Assembly (NCBI GenBank): GCA_964621905.1
Contig: CAZUNG010000007.1
Coordinates: forward strand, 62,001 to 126,000
DNA from: Ruminococcus_G sp964621905
GTDB lineage: Bacteria; Bacillota; Clostridia; Lachnospirales; Lachnospiraceae
Direction: 5' to 3'
Length of the DNA: 64,000 nucleotides
Positions within the stretch are counted from its first letter, which is position 1. Every line of letters begins with the position of its first letter. Shown one piece after another: positions 41,428 through 49,403 of the stretch. A program made the position numbers and the translations under genes. The notes under the pieces were generated by a model. That model did not search any database. It was not told where the DNA came from and was given only the letters and a program-made list of their open reading frames with translations.

Positions 41428-42213
41428 TTACAGATCCAGCAGTGCGCGCCAGGTATTTTTTCCGACAATGCCATCAATGGAAAGACTCTTTTGTTTCTGA
41501 AATTCCATCACTGCCGCTTCTGTATCCTTCCCGAATACTCCATCCTCTCCGGAAAGCCCAATGCCGATTTTATATACATTAGACAGTTTCTCCTGAATCA
41601 GCTTTGTTATTCCGCCGCTTGCACCCCGGCGTACTGTCGGACAGCCATTCAGCGTATTTGATCCCGCTATCCCGTCCACTGTTCCCGGGTTATATCCCTG
41701 GCGCACTAATTCCTGCTGCAGACGCAGCACCCAGTTATCCCGAGACGGTGCGATCCCGGATCCCCCAGGTTTTCCCCAGGTTTTCATAAATGAGTTAACA
41801 TTTCCATATGAATTTTTCAGCCGTGACGGCGTGCTCCCCCAGTCCGGAAGCTGAAAATGCGGGCGGTCCACCGGGGATGTCCAGTCACCTCCCCATTCCA
41901 GGCCGAGTGATTTTCCAATTGCTCCGACGTGTTCGAAAAAGTTTCCACTTTCATTGTATGCGCCTGTTCCGTCGTTTCGATAAAAATCAAACGCTACCCC
42001 CCACTGATGCATGGAACTGTAAGAGCTTCCCCTTGCATTTGTTACAATCTGTCCCGGTTTTGTTCTTCCCTGCGCGTAAAGCGCGTCCTGCTCTGCAACG
42101 CTTCGAAAGCTTTCACCGATTGCGATTGGATATCCCTGTCTGGCACACTCTGCTTTTAATTCAGCAGCAAGTTCCTGCAGCCGCGGATGACATTTTGATA
42201 AGTCTCTGCCCAT
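41428..42213 (-). CDS. Peptidoglycan hydrolase: M15 peptidase plus peptidoglycan-binding domain
   Basis: A 261-residue phage-endolysin-like protein. The N-terminal half is an M15 zinc peptidase (L-alanyl-D-glutamate or D-Ala carboxypeptidase type): IGESFRSVAEQDALYAQGRTKPG, SMHQWGVAFDFYRND (ligand H and D near 69-75) and RPHFQLPDWG (H near 118). The C-terminal part has peptidoglycan-binding repeats (LQQELVRQGYNPGTVDGIAGSNT and MEFQKQKSLSIDGIVGKNTW). No signal peptide, so export would need lysis or a holin, yet no phage genes surround it. Probably a lone lysin or prophage leftover. Confidence 0.85.
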   Translation of the reverse strand: MGRDLSKCHPRLQELAAELKAECARQGYPIAIGESFRSVAEQDALYAQGRTKPGQIVTNARGSSYSSMHQWGVAFDFYRNDGTGAYNESGNFFEHVGAIGKSLGLEWGGDWTSPVDRPHFQLPDWGSTPSRLKNSYGNVNSFMKTWGKPGGSGIAPSRDNWVLRLQQELVRQGYNPGTVDGIAGSNTLNGCPTVRRGASGGITKLIQEKLSNVYKIGIGLSGEDGVFGKDTEAAVMEFQKQKSLSIDGIVGKNTWRALLDL

Positions 42214-42413
42214 AATACCTACTCCTTAACTTCATATTTATATTTTGAGAGTACACTGACAGCCATCTAACGAAAGACTTTTCATAATATCTGGAGCTTC
42301 AGCATATACTCTCTTACTTCATCATATGTCAATAAACCTGAAGCGTGCATTTATGACATTTTTCATCTTTTTGCCCCTTAAAAATAATATTTAAATTTTT
42401 TTAAATTTAGGTA

Positions 42414-42442
42414 TTGACTTTTTCTTATCGCAATTATATAAT
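42414..42442 (+). promoter_or_regulatory. Promoter of the tRNA-Val/tRNA-Met unit
   Basis: TTGACT (42414-42419), 17-bp spacer, TATAAT (42437-42442), 58 bp before tRNA-Val. Confidence 0.85.
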
Positions 42443-42500
42443 AGCAGAGCAGGTTGCGGTTGAGACAACCAAAAAACGTCGAAATCCACTGTAATACCCT

Positions 42501-42573
42501 GGGATCTTAGCTCAGCTGGGAGAGCATCTGCCTTACAAGCAGAGGGTCATAGGTTCGAGCCCTATAGGTCCCA
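42501..42573 (+). tRNA. tRNA-Val (anticodon TAC)
   Basis: Cloverleaf with acceptor GGGATCT/AGGTCCC, anticodon stem TCTGC/GCAGA and loop CTTACAA (TAC, reading GTA), T-arm ATAGG-TTCGAGC-CCTAT. CCA is not encoded. Confidence 0.93.
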
Positions 42574-42607
42574 CTTACTTTGTAAAAAAGTAAATTTCAT
42601 ACGTTTT

Positions 42608-42681
42608 GGCGAGATAGCTCAGTTGGCTAGAGCACACGGTTCATACCCGTGGTGTCGGGGGTTCAAATCCCTTTCTCGCTA
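42608..42681 (+). tRNA. tRNA-Met (anticodon CAT), elongator type
   Basis: Acceptor GGCGAGA/TCTCGCT (G1-U72), anticodon stem CACGG/CCGTG with loop TTCATAC. There is no C1-A72 mismatch, so not the initiator; it resembles elongator tRNA-Met rather than the lysidine tRNA-Ile. 34 nt after tRNA-Val. Confidence 0.9.
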
Positions 42682-42689
42682 CTCAAAGA

Positions 42690-42722
42690 AAACCCCGTAA
42701 ATCCAGTGTTTACGGGGTTTTT
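42690..42722 (+). terminator. Terminator of the tRNA pair
   Basis: AAACCCCGTAAA/TTTACGGGGTTT, 12-bp arms, T5 tract. Confidence 0.88.
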
Positions 42723-42896
42723 GCTGTTTGTTTATAAAGAGCTGCCCAATTCTTATCACATGATATTTTCAAGTCTTGCCGCAGATAGCATATGATACAA
42801 TTTTATTATAGGTAACTCTGTGATATTGTGCTTACCAAACACACTGACTCCAGAAATTCTGCAGATGCAAAAATTTCCGGCGCCTTTTATTAAATC

Positions 42897-43130
42897 TCAC
42901 ATCACCTTTTCATGACTCTCCATAAACCATTTCCCAAAACACAGCCAAAAACGGCAGCGTCTCTCGATAGCTGAGAAGACAACTGTACTGACAATCTGCA
43001 GTATCAGCGGCGGAATGAAAAAAATAATGGACTGTTTCGTATACATTGCAAACGAACACCAAATGCTCAGACTACAGAAAATAGCGATAAACAAATGGTC
43101 AATATTTACTGGTTCCTTATTTTCTCTCAT
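42897..43130 (-). CDS. Hypothetical two-helix membrane protein
   Basis: A 77-residue protein with two hydrophobic segments (about 13-29 and 34-53) and a basic, aromatic tail (RRCRFWLCFGKWF). GGAGGG lies 11 bases before the ATG. No family recognised. It is 84 bp downstream of another small membrane gene in the same direction. Confidence 0.5.
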   Translation of the reverse strand: MRENKEPVNIDHLFIAIFCSLSIWCSFAMYTKQSIIFFIPPLILQIVSTVVFSAIERRCRFWLCFGKWFMESHEKVM

Positions 43131-43214
43131 CTATGTAATTTCCCTCCGTTTGTATAATTCATTGTAAGCCAGAGAGCCGCCATAGAATATATCATCAAGC
43201 GCTGAAAGACACAT

Positions 43215-43424
43215 TTATAAACCGCCCCTGCTTTTTTTCAAATGATAACATCTGGCACCGATTGAGGCGATGCAGGCATAGACAACCAAAACAAGCACTA
43301 CAACCCAAGTATCAATCCAAAGCGCAATAAACTCTGCGGAGAGGCTTAAAGCTGCAAACTCATTTATATCAGCGTTGCTAAATATACTCTTTTTTGTGCT
43401 ACTCACAGTATACTCCCTGTCCAT
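43215..43424 (-). CDS. Hypothetical small single-pass membrane protein
   Basis: A 69-residue protein with one strong transmembrane helix (WVVVLVLVVYACIASIGA, about 42-59) and a basic end (HLKKSRGGL). AAGGTGG is 4 bases before the ATG. A structured inverted-repeat element with a T tract precedes it on the same strand, so expression may pass through a leader. No family recognised. Confidence 0.5.
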   Translation of the reverse strand: MDREYTVSSTKKSIFSNADINEFAALSLSAEFIALWIDTWVVVLVLVVYACIASIGARCYHLKKSRGGL

Positions 43425-43453
43425 ATAACCACCTTATCATACGCATCCCTCCT

Positions 43454-43590
43454 AAAAACAAAAAATCACCCAAATTTACAGACTATCTGACAGCCCTTTA
43501 GCATTCTGACTTAGAAAGTATCTTCCTTTCAATACAGAGCTGTCGTTCCGGATTCCCGCAAATTTAGGTGATTCATTATTTGTTTTTACA
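43454..43590 (-). ncRNA. Structured inverted-repeat element, possible leader RNA or MITE
   Basis: AATCACCCAAATTT (43464-43477) and AAATTTAGGTGATT (43560-43573) pair over 14 bp with one mismatch, and the flanking AAAAACAAA/TTTGTTTTT extends the repeat. Inside, on the minus strand, GACAGCTCT pairs with AGGGCTGTC and a GAAAG/CTTTC stem sits within. The outer 3' arm runs into a T6 tract, like a terminator. A folded RNA upstream of 43424 or a small transposable element would both fit. Confidence 0.4.
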
Positions 43591-43905
43591 CTTTTCTCAT
43601 TACGATATTATTTTATCACGCGTTTATTTGATTTTATAATATTCTTTTTGAATAATTAATTATTTTTTATAATTATATTTGCATTATCAATATTAATCAT
43701 TTCCTGAGAAAAGTTCTCATTCTACTCTTATATGTGATATGACTTTCCATCTTTTGGTTTTCTGCCTCTGGTTCTTTATAATTCATTTAACGATCCCCCC
43801 GCACTAAATATAAGACAAAGATAAAACCCGAAATAACTGATTGACTGCACGAAACACAGCGTCACACATTTTATACCGCTGCGCCTGCTGATCCGTGCAG
43901 TGGTT
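43591..43905. other. Gene-free AT-rich stretch
   Basis: Very AT-rich sequence between the inverted-repeat element and the cupin gene; possible minus-strand -10 boxes near 43610-43640 but no ORF or strong repeat. Confidence 0.5.
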
Positions 43906-44238
43906 TTAAAACACGACAACCAACAACATTTTAAATTCCTCTTCCCCATATACCGCATGGGGATGCCCGGCTGGCATTATAATGGTTTCTCCCTCATGAA
44001 GCAGGTAATCCACACCATCAATCGTAATCCTGCCAACGCCATCCAGGCAGGTGACAAATGCATCCCCGCCGGATTCATGGGTGCTGATCTCCTCGCCTTT
44101 AGCAAAAGAAAATAAGGTGATACTTACTGCATTGTTCTGTGCCAGTGTTTTACTGACGACCTGACCCGCTTGGCAGGATACTTGCTCCTTTAATATAAGA
44201 ACTTCTGCCTGGCTAATATTTTTTATTTTAACGCTCAT
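43906..44238 (-). CDS. Cupin-domain protein
   Basis: A 110-residue single cupin barrel. Motif 1 reads KGEEISTHESGGDAFVTCLDG (residues about 47-67; H54 and E55) and motif 2 HEGETIIMPAGHPHAVYG (about 81-98; H92, H94). One usual motif-1 histidine is not obvious, so metal binding is possible but not certain. GGAGG precedes the ATG. Such cupins often bind small ligands or act in stress; substrate unknown. Confidence 0.8.
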   Translation of the reverse strand: MSVKIKNISQAEVLILKEQVSCQAGQVVSKTLAQNNAVSITLFSFAKGEEISTHESGGDAFVTCLDGVGRITIDGVDYLLHEGETIIMPAGHPHAVYGEEEFKMLLVVVF

Positions 44239-44587
44239 AATCCAACCTCCTGATTCGTTATATCCATAGTTTCATGCCTTTTCACGCAACTTATTAGTTT
44301 ATAATGCCATATGAAGCGCAAAATGTATGTTGTAAATACAACAAATCATTTCTTTCCCCAATTACTGGCTGTGCAGCATACCGCCCTTCCATTCGCCGCA
44401 GTCTGTGTAATTTCTACACTGTGTTTTCTCTGGCGGAATTTCTTTATTGCAGCTGCAGCCTGGCAGCTCACGCTATCGCTGATAACCGGATGTATGCTTG
44501 TATTGCTTACCTAAAAACAAATTTGCAAAAGCAGATCGTATAATAGGCGTATAAACAAAAACACTTTTTAATCAGGAGGGAAAAAAT
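44239..44587. other. 349-bp stretch without a convincing gene
   Basis: Holds a hydrophobic 67-codon frame (44311-44514, plus strand, MKRKMYVVNTTNHFFPQLL...) lacking a good ribosome-binding site, perhaps a relic of a membrane protein, and the leader of the zinc-ribbon gene at 44588 (GGAGGG near 44576). Confidence 0.3.
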
Positions 44588-45139
44588 ATGAGTACACAAA
44601 ACACAGAAAAATCTTCAGGCGCAGCTTTTGGGGCCATATTATGCTTTGCTGCAGCTTTCTTACCCATCAGCAGGACAGAAACTTACTCCGATGTAACAGC
44701 CGCCTTGCAGGGAGGCGCCATTACCCCCAACATGATTATTGGGTTTTCAAAGTTCGGTATAGCCTATATCATTCTGACAGTCATTACCTTATATTTGATT
44801 GTAAAATCCAATTCATTTTCAAAATTTATGGCTGTTATAACGAGTGCCTATGGTTTGTTTCTGGTAAGAGTTCTTTGTGATCATAGCAATACTGCATTTT
44901 ATACCACAAAAATGGCATGGGGCAGTTACGTCCTAATTGGTGGTATTGTCTTAATGCTTGGCGGTTTATTTTTTGGCAGTAAAACAATTGCGGATACCAC
45001 AGCTAATACAAATGCAGAAAATGTAAAAACACTCTTAACTTGCCCGTATTGCTCTAAAAAAATGAATGTGCCTTCAGGTCGTGGTAATATTGAGGTAACT
45101 TGTGCTCATTGCAGCAAGAAATTCTATGTTAGAACTTGA
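44588..45139 (+). CDS. Membrane protein with C-terminal zinc ribbon
   Basis: A 183-residue protein with about four hydrophobic helices (about 11-27, 44-68, 75-95 and 112-133) and a C-terminal zinc ribbon CPYCSKKMNVPSG...VTCAHCSKKFYV (about 154-181) in the cytoplasm. AGGAGGG precedes the ATG. No named family or partner is apparent. Confidence 0.65.
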   Translation: MSTQNTEKSSGAAFGAILCFAAAFLPISRTETYSDVTAALQGGAITPNMIIGFSKFGIAYIILTVITLYLIVKSNSFSKFMAVITSAYGLFLVRVLCDHSNTAFYTTKMAWGSYVLIGGIVLMLGGLFFGSKTIADTTANTNAENVKTLLTCPYCSKKMNVPSGRGNIEVTCAHCSKKFYVRT

Positions 45140-45209
45140 CTGTTAAAATGATATAACAACAAGATGGGACTCGGATATCCGACCGGAAGGGTACTTTACA
45201 TAAGATGTG

Positions 45210-45362
45210 ATGTATTTTAAAAGATTAGAATATATGAAGGCAGCCCACGACTTGACGCAGCAAAATATTGTGTGGACTTTGTTACGCCTGGCGAAATATT
45301 ATAATTGTTCTGTCGATTATTTGTTGGGCGCAACAGATTCCAAACGTCATTTCAGCAAATGA
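45210..45362 (+). pseudogene. XRE-family regulator with internal deletion
   Basis: The 50-codon frame joins the first turn of an XRE/Cro helix-turn-helix protein (MYFKRLEYMKAAHDLTQQNI) to the typical end of the same domain (LRLAKYYNCSVDYLLGATD). About 25-30 residues between, including the recognition helix, are missing, so it cannot bind DNA in the usual way. Its end overlaps the convergent YczE-type gene by 11 bp. Confidence 0.65.
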
Positions 45363-45996
45363 AATCATCTGTATCCTCTGTCGGACTATACCCGAGAAGA
45401 TTTAAAGACCCTTGAATGGAAGGACCGGTAAGTAACGCAGAAACGATTGTGCCTATGCCAAAAACTCCGCCCAGCAATAAGCCTATGATAAACTGCAGCA
45501 GATCATAAGCGATACGGACATAGCGGTATTCAAACTTCTCTGCTTTCTCAAAAATGATAAGCGGCAGAAGGTCATTTGGCACCATTCCCAGATTTGCAGT
45601 CTGCACCATGGCAACTCCGAAGCCGATTAAAACGGGGGCAGCTACGATACAGACAATGCGAATCGGCAAAGCCGATATGGCAAGCAACGGTGCCAGCAGC
45701 ATCGACCAGATATTCATAATTCCCCCAATGATAAAAATGCCGATTATAGTTCCCAGTCCAACTCTTTTACGTGCCGTCAGTAATATTGCGATTAAAAAAG
45801 AAAACTGTACGAGACTGTTGGTCGTTCCAACCTCAAGTCCTAGGATGCCGGCGATCCCCTGGGACATAAGGTTCAGCGGATCAGAGCCCAGATTACTGTA
45901 AACAAAAAGGGAACCTCCCGTTCCTATTATTAAAAATCCAATACACAAGCGTATCAGGCGATACCTGTATTTTTTTATAACAGTCACATATCCCAC
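45352..45996 (-). CDS. YczE/YitT-type integral membrane protein
   Basis: A 214-residue membrane protein with five or six helices. Family features: GFLIIGTGGSLFVYSNLGSDPLNLMSQGI (about 20-48), GLGTIIGIFIIGGIMN (about 80-96) and LGMVPNDLLPLI (about 138-149). The YczE/YyaS/YitT group is widespread in Firmicutes with no agreed role. GGGAGGTGG precedes the ATG. It is convergent with the XRE remnant. Confidence 0.8.
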   Translation of the reverse strand: MGYVTVIKKYRYRLIRLCIGFLIIGTGGSLFVYSNLGSDPLNLMSQGIAGILGLEVGTTNSLVQFSFLIAILLTARKRVGLGTIIGIFIIGGIMNIWSMLLAPLLAISALPIRIVCIVAAPVLIGFGVAMVQTANLGMVPNDLLPLIIFEKAEKFEYRYVRIAYDLLQFIIGLLLGGVFGIGTIVSALLTGPSIQGSLNLLGYSPTEDTDDFIC

Positions 45997-46080
45997 CTCC
46001 CTTGTTTTATCTTATCTTCATATAGGAAGTCTGGCAATGGAATATCTTGCGATGTTACTATTCAAGTGATAAATCTGCCC

Positions 46081-46455
46081 TTATTTTAGGGTGCACGCTT
46101 CCGGTCTTTTATCTTTACGTATTTCCTTAAATACTGCACGTCGGATACCGACATTTCTCAATGGCACGTATCCAACCGTGCAGACGGTCGATTCGATCCA
46201 GTCAGCATACAGGCATCCTTTCGGAATTTTAAAAATTGGACACTCAGCTTTTGCGACGTTGTACTGGCCGATCTTATTCAGGCTGATCTCAACCGTCACG
46301 TGATTCGTGACTACAAATTTATGATCCTGACTATATTTTGCGAGAATCAGGCTGGCCATATTGTTTTTCTTTTTGATATATCCCAGGCAGATAAAATCTT
46401 CTGTTTTCAGGGCATTTGCAGTACCGTTACCCGCTGGATTTGCATACACGTTCAA
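46081..46455 (-). pseudogene. C-terminal OB-fold remnant of an ATP-dependent DNA ligase
   Basis: The 124-residue frame resembles only the C-terminal OB domain of ATP-dependent (LigD-type) DNA ligases: EDFICLGYIKKKNNMASLILAKY, then WIESTVCTVGYVPL and FKEIRKDKRPEACTL, close to ligase patterns such as DFVCLGYI...LVCTVEYM...LRDDKKPEEC. The adenylation domain with the KxDG lysine is absent; upstream lies the end of nrdJ. It may be a decayed NHEJ ligase or a captured OB domain. Assigned from motif memory. Confidence 0.55.
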
Positions 46456-46485
46456 TTGAATACCTCGTTTTTTTCTGGAATTTCG

Positions 46486-48828
46486 CTATCGAACCGGGCA
46501 AGCTCCGGTTGAACAGTCTGAATCTCCAATATCAAAATCCGATTCCTCGTATTCATAACGCGTGAGAAGTGAGGGATTAAATGGCCTCATGGCTGCCCTG
46601 CGCGCTTCGTATTCCTCCTTCGTAATTGCTTCATACGGCAGGAGTTCATAAAAACTGTCATCATAACTTAGAAATGAAAGCGCAACCACATCATCCCAAT
46701 TGTCCCACACCCATTGCTCCGTATTTTCCCATTCATCGTCCCTTACATGGATTGTGACAGAACAATTATGATCCACATAATGTTTCATGAACATTTTATA
46801 ATTTTCCAGCTGTTCAATGGCAGAGACATCTGCCTTCACCTTGCCGTCCGGTGCTTTTACAGGAAATTCGACAACCTTGGTTGTCGGATTCTCCGGATTC
46901 TGGCCAACTTCAGGCAGAACCGGGTATTCCAGTTCCTCACACACTCTGCACAGAGGATCAGCAGCATTGATGCGTACACGGCGGATATAGTATGGAGAGT
47001 GAGAATAATGAACACCGCTCGAAACGGTTGGCAATAGTGACAACGTTCCTTCCGGCTTTACGGTTGTCACCAGCAGCGGCTTTTTTGTGCCCAGCCTGTC
47101 TGCCAGATCTTCTGCTGCTTTATGGGCTTCTGTGCGCAGTTTTTCAAGCAGCTCCATCTGCTGCTCCGCCATCATCCCCGTTGCATTGACCATATCCTGC
47201 CACCCAGTCAAGGAGCAGCCCAAAAGCCGGTCTCTTTGCTGAACAGCATTCCAGCGGTGTATCTCAAGTTCCCGGCATGTCATGCGGTAACCTGCTCTTG
47301 CGGATAACCGCTGTGCCTCCAGCAGCGCCTGCTCGTTAAGCTTCCCGTCTTCAACAAACCCCATGACATTCAAAGTCGTGAGGTTGCAAAGACCGTGACT
47401 GTCCATCAATACTTCTCCGCATGGATTACATCCGTTAAAATTCGGCCGGCGCTTTTTGCCCGCTTCCTCATTGATCCAGCCCGGCTCCCCGGAATAGCGC
47501 ATTTGCTGCATATGCCAGTGCAGCTGTTCTCTGGCCGGTTTTTTTCGATAATAGATGGAATTATTACTCATCTGTCTGTGAGCGATGGAATGATCCAGCT
47601 CCCAGCGTCCATTCACCTGACGGTACAGATTGCTTTTGGCTTTTATACATACCTGATCATCTGCATCGATCAGTCCGATCTCTGATGTTCGGCGCACACC
47701 TCCCGAAACCACATTTTCACCGATAATATTGGCGATATCCAACAAATCAATCGGCTGCAGCTGCGTACGTCTGGCCTTGTCCCTGTCACCGGCTGCCCGA
47801 ATCACTTTGTGTATTTTCCCCAGCATGGCCATCATAGACTCATGACCGCTGGCTGTTCCCCCGAAAGTTTTCAGCCTCTCTCCTCTTGGCCGTATCGAAT
47901 CATAATTTACTACGATTTCCCGTATTTTGCTGTATTCATGATTGCTCAAAATGTCAAAATAGTGGCTCAGTGCCTGCGCCCATCCTTCCTTGGAATCTCC
48001 GATCAGGAGAACTGCCGTGTCCTTGGTAAAGGTCAGGTCGGTAAACTCCAGCCGTTCTCTTTCAGGACGTCCATCATAGGCCTTGTGCAGAATCTCTATA
48101 TCTGTGCGGATCTTAGGCAGCTTCTCTGCATCCTCTTTTAAGACCCGCACTCCCACGCCGCTCCCTACCATCAGAAGATAAAACAAATCATGATAAGCAC
48201 TGAAATCATCGATCACTTCAAATGCACAATTATAATTCGCCATCGGATACGCATCCGCTACCGGTGTATTTCCTACCCAGAGAGTTCGTCCAGACAGAAA
48301 CTGTCGCAGATGATAAATGTTGTCAAACAGCTTTTCCGCCTCATCCTTTGAAGTCGGCGCCAGTGAACAATTGTATTCCACCGCACGACGCACCGTCTCC
48401 CACCAGAACTCACGCCGTCCGAATTTTGACAGATATCTGGAATACGTGCGGGTATAGACGAAAGAGCCCAGCTGCTCCATCGGATTCGGCGCATGTTTAT
48501 AAGCACTCAAAAACTCCCGGTCAAGAAGTCCTTCTTCCCAGCTTCCGCCGGCACGTTCTTTGTCCTTTTCAATCCGATATAAAATGTATGCTTTCGCTGT
48601 TTTATAGCACCTCTGTTCAAAGAGCGTCTCCTCCACTGTGTCCTGGATCTTTTCGATATCTAGGGTGTCCGCTCCCATTTCCTCCAGTCTGTTTACCGTA
48701 AGCCTGGTAGCCTCTTCCACCATTTGCTGATCCATCTCTCCCGCTGCCGCTGAAGCCAGCGCGATTGCTCTCGCAATAAAATCCGCATTAAAAGGTACGA
48801 CCTTTCCGCTTCGTTTTCTTACATTCAT
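46486..48828 (-). CDS. nrdJ: Adenosylcobalamin-dependent ribonucleoside-triphosphate reductase (class II)
   Basis: A 780-residue class II reductase that makes deoxyribonucleotides using coenzyme B12, independent of oxygen. An N-terminal ATP cone (MNVRKRSGKVVPFNADFIARAIALA, about 1-90) gives allosteric control. The barrel holds NCAFEVIDD (about 206), HESMMAMLGKI, NPCGEV (about 467; the radical cysteine with Glu) and the late GTLSLLPTVSSG; it ends with a C-terminal cysteine (TGACPVR). The start at 48828 follows GGAGG; an ATG two codons earlier abuts it. Two NrdR-like boxes lie upstream. Confidence 0.95.
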   Translation of the reverse strand: MNVRKRSGKVVPFNADFIARAIALASAAAGEMDQQMVEEATRLTVNRLEEMGADTLDIEKIQDTVEETLFEQRCYKTAKAYILYRIEKDKERAGGSWEEGLLDREFLSAYKHAPNPMEQLGSFVYTRTYSRYLSKFGRREFWWETVRRAVEYNCSLAPTSKDEAEKLFDNIYHLRQFLSGRTLWVGNTPVADAYPMANYNCAFEVIDDFSAYHDLFYLLMVGSGVGVRVLKEDAEKLPKIRTDIEILHKAYDGRPERERLEFTDLTFTKDTAVLLIGDSKEGWAQALSHYFDILSNHEYSKIREIVVNYDSIRPRGERLKTFGGTASGHESMMAMLGKIHKVIRAAGDRDKARRTQLQPIDLLDIANIIGENVVSGGVRRTSEIGLIDADDQVCIKAKSNLYRQVNGRWELDHSIAHRQMSNNSIYYRKKPAREQLHWHMQQMRYSGEPGWINEEAGKKRRPNFNGCNPCGEVLMDSHGLCNLTTLNVMGFVEDGKLNEQALLEAQRLSARAGYRMTCRELEIHRWNAVQQRDRLLGCSLTGWQDMVNATGMMAEQQMELLEKLRTEAHKAAEDLADRLGTKKPLLVTTVKPEGTLSLLPTVSSGVHYSHSPYYIRRVRINAADPLCRVCEELEYPVLPEVGQNPENPTTKVVEFPVKAPDGKVKADVSAIEQLENYKMFMKHYVDHNCSVTIHVRDDEWENTEQWVWDNWDDVVALSFLSYDDSFYELLPYEAITKEEYEARRAAMRPFNPSLLTRYEYEESDFDIGDSDCSTGACPVR

Positions 48829-48858
48829 CTGCATCCTCCTGCAATCATAATCATGTCC

Positions 48859-48904
48859 TATCCATATTTAGTGTTATATTCATTATCACGCACTATATAT
48901 AGTA
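48859..48904. promoter_or_regulatory. Pair of NrdR boxes upstream of nrdJ
   Basis: CACTATATATAGTA (48891-48904) fits the NrdR box consensus acaCwAtATaTwGtgt and TATCCATATTTAGTGT (48859-48874) is a weaker second copy. Their centres are 31 bp apart, i.e. three DNA turns, the arrangement known for NrdR sites on nrd promoters. Confidence 0.8.
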
Positions 48905-48935
48905 TATCATTTAATATCGATTGACAACAGGAAAA

Positions 48936-49403
48936 TTATATCAATGCAGGTTTTTCCTTCAGTGAAGCAATCCACGTTTCAATTGTCTGAACCAGTTGAT
49001 ACTGCTGCTGCAATACGGCCATTCCCGTCTCAGGAATGTCCGGAACACATTCCTTCCTACTGATATTCTCCTCCTGATACGTCTTGAACACATTCACATT
49101 ATCTTCGATTCTGGTCAGACATAATCTCTGCTCTTTTGGCGACAGGCCGGTCAGAAAGCCCTGAGAGCAAACGGCCTTTCTTTTCTAGTTTTTGGTTTTT
49201 ATACCGTATATCCCTCCCTCTTCCTTTCTCTCGGAAAAGCAAAAGAGGGTTTCATACTCGGCGCATGCAGGCAGGGAATCTGCTTCGTCCCAGTCATTCT
49301 CACCCTGCCGCTTTGCTGGGGTGTCAGCGGAATTCTTTATGACCAGCCGTTCGGCAATACGCTCAAAGAATTTGATTACAATTTTCTGACAACTGGTATC
49401 CAT
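48936..49403 (-). pseudogene. Broken reading frame between nrdJ and the AraC-GyrI gene
   Basis: One frame spans 49403 to 48936 but is split by a TAG at 49185-49187. The downstream half (GFLTGLSPKEQRLCLTRIEDN...ETWIASLKEKPALI) has the look of a MarR-type C-terminal dimer helix pair, with no start codon of its own; the upstream half overlaps the end of the AraC-GyrI gene. I cannot name the ancestor with confidence. Confidence 0.3.

Noticed and set aside
43776..43958. 60-codon minus-strand frame overlapping the cupin end
   Set aside because: Frame-shifted reading of the cupin C-terminus; no start signal.
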